From the NCBI RefSeq assembly GCF_003013405.1, contig NZ_PXZL01000013.1, forward strand, positions 186,001-250,000: a DNA stretch of 64,000 bases, given 5' to 3'. Shown here piece by piece: positions 58,251 to 64,000 of the stretch. The notes below the pieces were generated by a model, which worked only from the letters and a program-made list of their open reading frames with translations, ran no database searches and had not been told where the DNA came from. Numbering within the stretch: position 1 is the stretch's first letter; every line of letters starts with the position of its first letter. The translations under genes were made by a program, and so were the position numbers. Origin of the DNA: Brevibacillus formosus. Lineage in GTDB: Bacteria; Bacillota; Bacilli; Brevibacillales; Brevibacillaceae.

Positions 58251-59447
58251 ATGGCACACACTTGCAAGCTGATCCTGTTCTGGTTCCTGCTCCTTGCCTT
58301 GTTTCCAGTTGCCGTGTCAGCTACTGCGACACCCACTGTGGCACCCGCATCCGGTCCGATCAATCAAATCGTGCAACAACAGGTCGATCACTTGCAGCTA
58401 GACCGAGTTGAACAGTATTGGAATCAGTTGCAGCGCGACTATAAAGGGTACTTGCCCGATTTGAAATCGGAAGGCTTTATCCAAATCCTCATGCAGCAAG
58501 GTGAACTCAGTATTTCAGGAGTCCTGCAAGGAATGGGCAAGTTCATCTTTCATGAGATTTTGATGAATGGCAAGCTGCTCAGCTCCATCATTATCATCAC
58601 TGTCTTCGCGATGATTCTTGAAACGATGCAGAACGCCTTTGAACGCAATGCGGTATCGACAGTAGCGTACTCGATTACTTATCTCGTCTTGATGGTACTT
58701 GCGATCAACAGCTTCCATGTCGCCATTACCTATGCAAAAGACGCAATCGCAAACATGTCTGATTTCATGCTGGCCATGATTCCGCTTGTCATCGCGCTGC
58801 TTGCTTCGGTAGGCAATCTGGCATCCGCCACAATGTTTCACCCGCTGATTATCTTCATGATCAACACCAGCGGCATGATGATCTCTTATGTCGTGTTCCC
58901 GCTTCTGTTTCTCTCGGCGATGCTCTCTATCGTCAGCCTGTTTTCGGAGAGGTACAAAGTTACGCAGTTAGCGACCTTGCTACGCAATATTGCAATGGGT
59001 GTCCTTGGCTCGTTTCTGACGATCTTTCTCGCCATCATTTCCATACAAGGAGCGACTTCAGCCGTTGCAGACGGGGTCACTCTCCGAACAGCGAAATACA
59101 TCACTGGCAATTTCATCCCGATAGTAGGCCGTGTGTTCTCCGATGCGGCAGATACCGTACTCAATGCCTCGCTCTTGGTCAAAAATGCCGTGGGCTTGGC
59201 GGGAGTTTTGATCCTGATCATGCTATGCGCGTTTCCGGCTTTGAAGATACTGGTACTGGCTCTGATCTACAATCTGTCATCTGCCGTACTCCAACCGCTT
59301 GGAAACAGCCCGATCATCAGTGCGTTAGGTACGATTGGGAAAAGTCTTTTGTTCGTCTTCGCTGCTTTGGCAACGGTCGGCTTGATGTTCTTCCTAGCGA
59401 TAACGATCATTATTGCGGCGGGCAACATCTCCATGATGGTTCGGTAG
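58251..59447 (+). CDS. spoIIIAE: stage III sporulation protein AE
   Basis: A 398-residue polytopic protein with an N-terminal signal-like helix (LILFWFLLLALFPVAVSA), an external segment to about residue 100, and seven or eight membrane helices. Typical sequences are FHEILMNGKLLSSIIIITVFAMILETMQNAFE and IMINTSGMMISY-like segments followed by KYITGNFIPIVGRVFSDAADTVL. It is the largest membrane part of the SpoIIIA channel. ATG 58251 fits GGAGGT spacing better than ATG 58245, two codons earlier; both are possible. Confidence 0.93.
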   Translation: MAHTCKLILFWFLLLALFPVAVSATATPTVAPASGPINQIVQQQVDHLQLDRVEQYWNQLQRDYKGYLPDLKSEGFIQILMQQGELSISGVLQGMGKFIFHEILMNGKLLSSIIIITVFAMILETMQNAFERNAVSTVAYSITYLVLMVLAINSFHVAITYAKDAIANMSDFMLAMIPLVIALLASVGNLASATMFHPLIIFMINTSGMMISYVVFPLLFLSAMLSIVSLFSERYKVTQLATLLRNIAMGVLGSFLTIFLAIISIQGATSAVADGVTLRTAKYITGNFIPIVGRVFSDAADTVLNASLLVKNAVGLAGVLILIMLCAFPALKILVLALIYNLSSAVLQPLGNSPIISALGTIGKSLLFVFAALATVGLMFFLAITIIIAAGNISMMVR

Positions 59448-59455
59448 GTGATGAG

Positions 59456-60133
59456 ATGACGTGGTTAACACTGTGGTTGAAAAAAATTATCCTGCTCGTC
59501 CTTTTGGCTGCCTTCCTCGATCTGATCCTGCCCAATACGACACTGCAACGCTACGTAAAAATGGTGATGGGCTTGATTCTCTTGCTGACGATCATTTCCC
59601 CTGTGTTCAGTCTGTTCAGCCTCTCGCAGGAAGATTTGGCCTTTCGTCTGGATCGATACCAACAAGAGCTGAACAAGCCTGCTTCGGCAGAGTGGAAACG
59701 CATCACTGACAAGCTGCTCGGTCAACAAAACGAACAGATGACCGCTTACGTCCAGTCACAGGTAGCGTCCTCAGTAAAAGCCAGTGTCAAAGAGCAGTAT
59801 GGCGTAACTGTCGAAGATGTCACGATTACCGTCAATCAGCAAAATCCGGAACAGCCCACCCTTGAGCGAATCGAGCTGGTAGTCGGCGACGCGAACAAGG
59901 AAGAGCAAAAAGGGCAGAGCACGATTGAACCGATTAAACCTGTCCAGCCTGTTGAAATTACGATTGGCAAACCCATTGAAATACAACCTGATCCCAAAAC
60001 AGAAATGGCAGCAACAGCTCATCATGACAATCCTCTTTACGCACAAATCACAAATGATGTCGCCAAAGAGTGGGGGCTTTCGAAGAGTCAGGTCGTCATC
60101 AAAGACGAATCGAGAGAAAGAGAGAAACAGTAG
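59456..60133 (+). CDS. spoIIIAF: stage III sporulation protein AF
   Basis: A 225-residue protein with two N-terminal membrane helices (TLWLKKIILLVLLAAFLDLILP and MVMGLILLLTIISPVFSLF) and a ring-building-motif-like external domain (VKEQYGVTVEDVTITVNQQNPEQPTLERIELVV). A Pro/Lys/Glu-rich linker, then DNPLYAQITNDVAKEWGLSKSQVVIKDE, closes it. ATG 59456 follows GGTAGGTGATGAG; the open frame upstream is a shadow of spoIIIAE and is discarded. It is part of the SpoIIIA channel. Confidence 0.92.
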   Translation: MTWLTLWLKKIILLVLLAAFLDLILPNTTLQRYVKMVMGLILLLTIISPVFSLFSLSQEDLAFRLDRYQQELNKPASAEWKRITDKLLGQQNEQMTAYVQSQVASSVKASVKEQYGVTVEDVTITVNQQNPEQPTLERIELVVGDANKEEQKGQSTIEPIKPVQPVEITIGKPIEIQPDPKTEMAATAHHDNPLYAQITNDVAKEWGLSKSQVVIKDESREREKQ

Positions 60134-60164
60134 CGGATCCAGTCAGTGAAGCGAGGTGAAAACA

Positions 60165-60860
60165 ATGAACCAATTATGGGAAAAGCTGAAAAGTCTGTTT
60201 CTGAAGCAACAAGGCGAGACGATGCAGGAAGAAAAGAAAATCGCAGTAGGGAGCAAGGGGAAAAACCAAAAACTGAAGCCGCTGCATTATTTCATCGTCA
60301 TTTTGGGAATTGGCGTAGCCATCATGATTCTGACGGACTTCCTCAGAGTGGAAAAAGACCAGCCACTCGGATTTGGAGATATAGGGAGTGAGGCGCCAGG
60401 TCCTTCTGGAGGCGATGCTACTTCCCAGGTGTTGGGGGGATCACCGACTACCGATGTCATTGCAGAATATGAAAACATTTACGAGACACAGCTTCGCGAT
60501 ATCCTCGCTTCTGTTGTCGGCGTCGGCGAAGTAGAGGTCATGGTCAATCTGGAATCAACACCAGAGCTGGTTGTGGAAAAAAACCGCAATATTCGTACCT
60601 CAACCAATCAGGAAATGGACAAAGAAAAGGCAACCCGCAATCAAAATGACCAGTCACGAGATGAGCAGGTCGTCATCGTGCAAGGCGGCAAGCAAGATGC
60701 CCCCGTTATTGTGAAGACGCTAAAGCCGAAAATCCGCGGGGTCCTGGTAGTAGCGAAAGGGGCCGATAACATCCAGGTTAAAGCGTGGATCACTGAAGCC
60801 GTACAAAAGGTTTTGGATGTTCCCGCTTATAAAATATCCATTTTGCCCAAAAAAGGGTAG
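60165..60860 (+). CDS. spoIIIAG: stage III sporulation protein AG
   Basis: A 231-residue protein with one membrane helix near residues 42-60 (YFIVILGIGVAIMILTDFL) and an intermembrane domain containing EYENIYETQLRDILASVVGVGEVEVMVNLES and KPKIRGVLVVAKGADNIQVKAWITEAVQKVLDVPAYKISILPKKG. In B. subtilis SpoIIIAG forms a large ring in the intermembrane space. ATG 60165 is preferred over GTG 60156 because GAGGTGA lies seven bases before it. Confidence 0.93.
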   Translation: MNQLWEKLKSLFLKQQGETMQEEKKIAVGSKGKNQKLKPLHYFIVILGIGVAIMILTDFLRVEKDQPLGFGDIGSEAPGPSGGDATSQVLGGSPTTDVIAEYENIYETQLRDILASVVGVGEVEVMVNLESTPELVVEKNRNIRTSTNQEMDKEKATRNQNDQSRDEQVVIVQGGKQDAPVIVKTLKPKIRGVLVVAKGADNIQVKAWITEAVQKVLDVPAYKISILPKKG

Positions 60861-60873
60861 GAGGTAATGGCGA

Positions 60874-61548
60874 ATGATTCTGCGAAAACAAACGGTATGG
60901 TTGTTGACAATGCTTGCTGTCATGGTTGTGCTCTCTGGATACTACCTGGTGAAGGGGCCGCAAGAACAGGTCCCAACATCTGGACAAGAGCAAGCCGTCC
61001 AGAAGCAAGAGCAAATTTCTGGTGTGGTTGTTGAATCCAAGCAAGTAGATCAAGCCCCGAAAGCAACGCCTGTCGATCAAGCTCCAAAGGCAAATCCGGT
61101 AGACGGAAAAAGCGGCGCGCAGGAAGCCAAGACTCCTGCTGCGCCAGAAGCGAAACCAGCCGCAACGAACACGGTCGTCCCAGTAGCAGAAACGGCGAGT
61201 GAAATCTTCCAAGGCTACAAAATGAAGCGTGAAGCCATGCTGGCGCAGCAAAAAGACGAACAACTAGCAATCGTAAACAGCACGGATTCCTCTCCGCAGG
61301 CAGTAGCAGAAGCGATGGCCAAGTTTGAAGAACTGTCCAATATGGAAAGTGCTACGATGACTGCAGAAGAAATGCTCAAGGCGAGTGGCTACCAGGATGC
61401 GGTCGTAACTGTCCAAAATGACAAGGCGACAGTCATTGTACAAAAAGATAAATTGAGCGCAAACGAGGTCGTGGAAATTATTGCAAACGTGAAGCAGCAC
61501 TTGAATATTCCGGCGACAAACATTAACGTACAATACAAGTCATCCTAA
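60874..61548 (+). CDS. spoIIIAH: stage III sporulation protein AH
   Basis: A 224-residue protein with an N-terminal membrane helix (TVWLLTMLAVMVVLSGYYLV), an Ala/Pro/Gln/Lys linker of about 75 residues, and a C-terminal ring-forming domain (REAMLAQQKDEQLAIVNSTDSSPQAVAEAMAKFEELSNMES to the end). It crosses the intermembrane space and binds SpoIIQ from the forespore. The linker has repeated DQAPKA units. It is the last gene of the spoIIIA operon. Confidence 0.94.
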   Translation: MILRKQTVWLLTMLAVMVVLSGYYLVKGPQEQVPTSGQEQAVQKQEQISGVVVESKQVDQAPKATPVDQAPKANPVDGKSGAQEAKTPAAPEAKPAATNTVVPVAETASEIFQGYKMKREAMLAQQKDEQLAIVNSTDSSPQAVAEAMAKFEELSNMESATMTAEEMLKASGYQDAVVTVQNDKATVIVQKDKLSANEVVEIIANVKQHLNIPATNINVQYKSS

Positions 61549-61602
61549 TCAAGCTACATTATTTTCTCGTTATAAGGGATAGGAGAAACGGGCATGATGG
61601 TA

Positions 61603-61644
61603 AGGATTTTCTCGCTTCTGTTGGAAAAGAAGCGGGGAAATCCT
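61603..61644 (+). terminator. 16-bp hairpin between spoIIIAH and accB
   Basis: AGGATTTTCTCGCTTC (61603-61618), loop tgttggaaaa, GAAGCGGGGAAATCCT (61629-61644), all 16 positions paired when G-U is allowed. Only a short T-rich tail follows, so termination may be weak; a leader element for accB is the alternative. Confidence 0.5.
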
Positions 61645-61647
61645 TTC

Positions 61648-61676
61648 TTGACGTGGTATTGGCAACAGGCTACCAT
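61648..61676 (+). promoter_or_regulatory. probable accBC promoter
   Basis: TTGACG (61648-61653), 17-base spacer, TACCAT (61671-61676), just after the hairpin, leaving a leader of about 75 bases. Confidence 0.45.
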
Positions 61677-61755
61677 GGATTTATGGTTTGCCAAAAGGAT
61701 ACATAATGGACTCCACGAACCTCTATTGAAAGAAAAGAAGGAGTGCTTGTTCGTA

Positions 61756-62253
61756 ATGAAAATGCATGAAATCCGCGAAATTATTAAGTTAATTGATCAA
61801 TCATCCATTCAAGAATTTAACTTGGAAACAGAAGGTGCCAAGGTGTCTCTGAAAAAATCCAATGGTACGGAAACGATTGTCGTCACGCAACCAGCGGTTC
61901 AAGCTCCTGTTGCAGCACCAGTAGCACATATCCCGGCTCAGCCAGTTGTCGCAGCAGCACCAGTCGCAGCAGAAGCTCCGAAAGCAGCTGTACAAGCATC
62001 GGATGACGCAAATCTCCACAAGATTGTATCTCCAATGGTAGGGACTTTCTATAGCGCACCAGAACCAGGCAAGCCGCCTTACGTACAAGCTGGTGACAAA
62101 GTGACAGCGAGCAAAGTCGTTTGCATCGTGGAAGCCATGAAACTCTTTAACGAAATCGAAGCAGAAGTTAGCGGCGAGATCGTGAAAGTGCTCGTAGAAG
62201 ACGGCCAATTGGTTGAGTACGGCCAAGCATTGTTTTTGGTGAAGCCAGAATAA
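61756..62253 (+). CDS. accB: biotin carboxyl carrier protein of acetyl-CoA carboxylase
   Basis: A 165-residue BCCP. The N-terminal helix region ([32 protein letters not shown]) is followed by an Ala/Pro/Val-rich flexible linker (residues 45-85) and the biotinyl domain, with the modified Lys in [12 protein letters not shown]. It carries CO2 between biotin carboxylase and transcarboxylase for malonyl-CoA synthesis. ATG 61756 is chosen by family length; AAGGAG lies twelve bases before it. A longer frame from 61594 runs through the hairpin and is rejected. Confidence 0.94.
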   Translation: MKMHEIREIIKLIDQSSIQEFNLETEGAKVSLKKSNGTETIVVTQPAVQAPVAAPVAHIPAQPVVAAAPVAAEAPKAAVQASDDANLHKIVSPMVGTFYSAPEPGKPPYVQAGDKVTASKVVCIVEAMKLFNEIEAEVSGEIVKVLVEDGQLVEYGQALFLVKPE

Positions 62254-62269
62254 GGTGGGGGAGAGCGGA

Positions 62270-63625
62270 ATGTTTCAAAAAGTATTGATTGCCAATCGCG
62301 GGGAGATTGCCGTGCGTATTATCCGGGCATGCCGCGAGCTGGGCATTCGTACGGTCGCCGTCTACTCCGAAGCGGATCGTGAAGCGCTTCATGTGAAGCT
62401 GGCCGACGAAGCCTACTGTATTGGTCCCAAGGCATCCAAGGAAAGCTATTTGAATATAGCAAACATCATGAGTGTAGCGACCAAGGTAGGGGCAGACGCC
62501 ATCCATCCTGGTTATGGCTTCTTGGCAGAAAACGCTGACTTTGCCGAGATTTGCACCGCCTGCAACATTACCTTTATCGGTCCAGACCCAGAAGCCATTG
62601 TGAAGATGGGGGACAAGTCCACAGCCAAGGATACGATGAAAACGGCAGGTGTCCCTACTGTACCAGGCACGGAAGGGCTGATCGAAGATGTGGCGGACGC
62701 TGTCGTCACCGCAAACGAGATTGGCTATCCTGTCATGGTCAAAGCGACAGCGGGTGGCGGCGGACGCGGAATGCGCGTAGCTGTAGACGACGAAGATTTG
62801 GAAAAAGCGATCCGTCAGGCGCAAAACGAAGCGAAAACAGCTTTTGGCAATCCAGGAGTTTACTTGGAGAAGTTCGTGGAAGGTCCACGCCATGTGGAAA
62901 TTCAAATCATGGCAGACAAGCATGGCAATGCCGTATACCTGGGTGAGCGCGACTGCTCCATCCAACGTCGTCACCAAAAGCTGATCGAGGAAGCTCCATC
63001 TCCAGCATTGAGTGAAGAACTACGCCGACAAATGGGTGAAGCTGCTGTTGCGGCGGCGAAAGCCGTTTCCTATCATGGGGCGGGTACTGTCGAGTTTTTG
63101 CTGGACAAACACGGAAAGTTCTACTTCATGGAAATGAATACACGTATTCAGGTAGAGCATCCGGTAACCGAGCTGGTGACTGGCTTTGATCTGATCAAGG
63201 AGCAGCTGACCGTAGCGGCAGGCCAACCATTGTCCTTTACGCAAGAGGATATCAAAATGGATGGCTGGGCTATTGAATGCCGCATTAATGCTGAGAATCC
63301 CGCGAAAAACTTCATGCCTTCGCCAGGTCGTATCACGGAATATTTGGCGCCAGGCGGCTTTGGTGTGCGCGTAGACAGTGCAGCGTATGCGGGATATTCC
63401 ATTCCGCCATACTACGACTCTATGATCGCCAAGCTGATTGTGTGGGGCAAGGATCGTAACGAAGCGATTGACCGTATGAAGCGTGCTTTGGGCGAATTTG
63501 TCATAGAGGGTATTACGACAACGATTCCATTCCATTTGAAAGTATTGGAGCACGAAGTATTTGTCAGCGGGCATTTCGATACGAAATTCTTGGAAACCTA
63601 CGACTTGAACCTGGATGAAGAGTAA
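62270..63625 (+). CDS. accC: biotin carboxylase subunit of acetyl-CoA carboxylase
   Basis: A 451-residue ATP-grasp enzyme that carboxylates the biotin on AccB with bicarbonate. Signatures: [37 protein letters not shown], the glycine-rich [12 protein letters not shown] loop, [35 protein letters not shown] and [26 protein letters not shown]. Length is normal and the sites are intact. ATG 62270 follows AAGGTGGGGGAG, 16 bases after accB, so the two are co-transcribed. The accA/accD genes are not in the window. Confidence 0.96.
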   Translation: MFQKVLIANRGEIAVRIIRACRELGIRTVAVYSEADREALHVKLADEAYCIGPKASKESYLNIANIMSVATKVGADAIHPGYGFLAENADFAEICTACNITFIGPDPEAIVKMGDKSTAKDTMKTAGVPTVPGTEGLIEDVADAVVTANEIGYPVMVKATAGGGGRGMRVAVDDEDLEKAIRQAQNEAKTAFGNPGVYLEKFVEGPRHVEIQIMADKHGNAVYLGERDCSIQRRHQKLIEEAPSPALSEELRRQMGEAAVAAAKAVSYHGAGTVEFLLDKHGKFYFMEMNTRIQVEHPVTELVTGFDLIKEQLTVAAGQPLSFTQEDIKMDGWAIECRINAENPAKNFMPSPGRITEYLAPGGFGVRVDSAAYAGYSIPPYYDSMIAKLIVWGKDRNEAIDRMKRALGEFVIEGITTTIPFHLKVLEHEVFVSGHFDTKFLETYDLNLDEE

Positions 63626-63694
63626 GTAGGGCTGATTTGTAAAAATACGGTGTGCTTGGTATAATGAATTACAAATTAGAGGGAGGTGCGAAGC

Positions 63695-64000
63695 ATGGAA
63701 GAGTTTACTCCAGACTTAGATAGAACAGAACTTGGTAAGGTCCAGATCGCTCCCGAAGTGTTGGAAGTGATCGCCGGCATGGCTGCGTCCGAAGTAGAAG
63801 GTGTGGCGCAAATGAGCGGCGGTTTCGTAGGAGAAATAGCTGAACGTTTAGGCCGTAAAAATATAGCGCGTGGTGTGCGTGTAGAGGTTGGCTCCCGTGA
63901 AGCAGCGGTGGATGTTTCGATCATTGTCAAATACGGACATCGCATCCCGGAAGTCGCTCGAAATATTCAAGATAGTGTACGCAATGCAATTGAGAGCATG
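63695..64000 (+). CDS. yqhY: Asp23/Gls24 family protein (YqhY-like), truncated by the window end
   Basis: The first 102 residues of an Asp23-family protein; the frame is still open at base 64000. It begins MEEFTPDLDRTELGKVQIAPEV, then IAGMAASEVEGVAQMSGG, VEVGSREAAVDVSIIVKYGHRIPEVARNIQDSVRNAIESM. In B. subtilis YqhY lies directly after accBC and has been linked genetically to control of acetyl-CoA carboxylase activity. The same position here supports orthology. GGGAGGTGCGAAGC precedes ATG 63695. Confidence 0.9.
   Translation, partial: MEEFTPDLDRTELGKVQIAPEVLEVIAGMAASEVEGVAQMSGGFVGEIAERLGRKNIARGVRVEVGSREAAVDVSIIVKYGHRIPEVARNIQDSVRNAIESM

Noticed and set aside
59225..59455. Upstream extension of spoIIIAF
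   Set aside because: It overlaps spoIIIAE coding sequence in another frame and lacks the expected membrane helix start; ATG 59456 has a ribosome site.
61594..61755. N-terminal extension of AccB
   Set aside because: The frame runs through a 16-bp hairpin and promoter-like sequence, and the added residues do not resemble BCCP.
1..64000. CRISPR arrays, prophage, integrases, tRNA or rRNA genes
   Set aside because: None seen: no regularly spaced repeats, no phage structural or recombinase motifs, no tRNA cloverleaf recognised by eye.

Overview
The window looks like a continuous stretch of chromosome from an endospore-forming member of the Bacillales, most likely Brevibacillus or a close relative. 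Supporting signs are the complete spoIIIAA-AH operon, cotJABC, comA/comB-type sulfolactate genes, the B. subtilis-like order lipM / mntR-yqhO-yqhP-yqhQ-yqhR-aroQ-papA-efp-(...)-yqhV-spoIIIA-accBC-yqhY, strong AGGAGG ribosome binding sites, frequent TTG/GTG starts, and a U-tailed hairpin after most transcription units. No rRNA, tRNA, CRISPR array, prophage or intact insertion sequence is visible.

Layout. 1-6 kb: end of a ThDP enzyme, an Asp23 protein, an FtsW/SpoVE-type glycosyltransferase, YugN, a CBS protein, a MerR-methyltransferase fusion, a tiny membrane peptide and a secreted nuclease. 6-11.3 kb: two large cyclic-di-GMP proteins, the first preceded by a sigma-D-like promoter and the decayed 3' end of a chemoreceptor gene. 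11.4-13.9 kb: a copper-linked cluster (CsoR-type operator, CopZ, a half-size sirohaem-reductase-like protein, CsoR, a membrane cupredoxin). 14-15.2 kb: cotJABC. 15.3-22.2 kb: a stalk-domain secreted protein bounded by a direct repeat, an RNase J paralogue, a PrcB-type protein, a helicase-associated/WYL-like protein, YlbF and YlbG. 22.3-26.4 kb: PxpA and a molybdate ABC operon divergent from an HTH-solute-binding regulator. 26.6-33.4 kb: a membrane M1 peptidase, shikimate kinase, YqzE, YkuS, a secreted unknown, YqhG and an SNF2 helicase. 33.6-38.9 kb: tandem glycine riboswitch, gcvT-gcvPA-gcvPB and lipM. 38.9-43.4 kb: D-amino acid transaminase, an M28-like protein that has lost catalytic residues, a YkvI-type membrane protein and an FMN reductase. 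43.5-49.3 kb: mntR to efp. 49.4-53 kb: an ANT(6)-type adenylyltransferase, a long nested palindrome, and an ECF sigma/anti-sigma pair. 53-64 kb: DUF441, comB-comA, yqhV, spoIIIAA-AH, accBC and the start of a second Asp23 gene.

Functional links. Glycine cleavage is glycine-sensed, and LipM downstream makes the lipoyl-type acyl group needed by the H protein. Molybdate uptake faces its probable sensor. The spoIIIA channel, cotJ and comAB sets all serve sporulation. Most of the window is ordinary core chromosome. The least expected items are the M28 pseudoenzyme, the chemoreceptor relic with a captured promoter, the 212-nt palindrome, the copper cluster operator and the possible yugN-ftsW attenuator.
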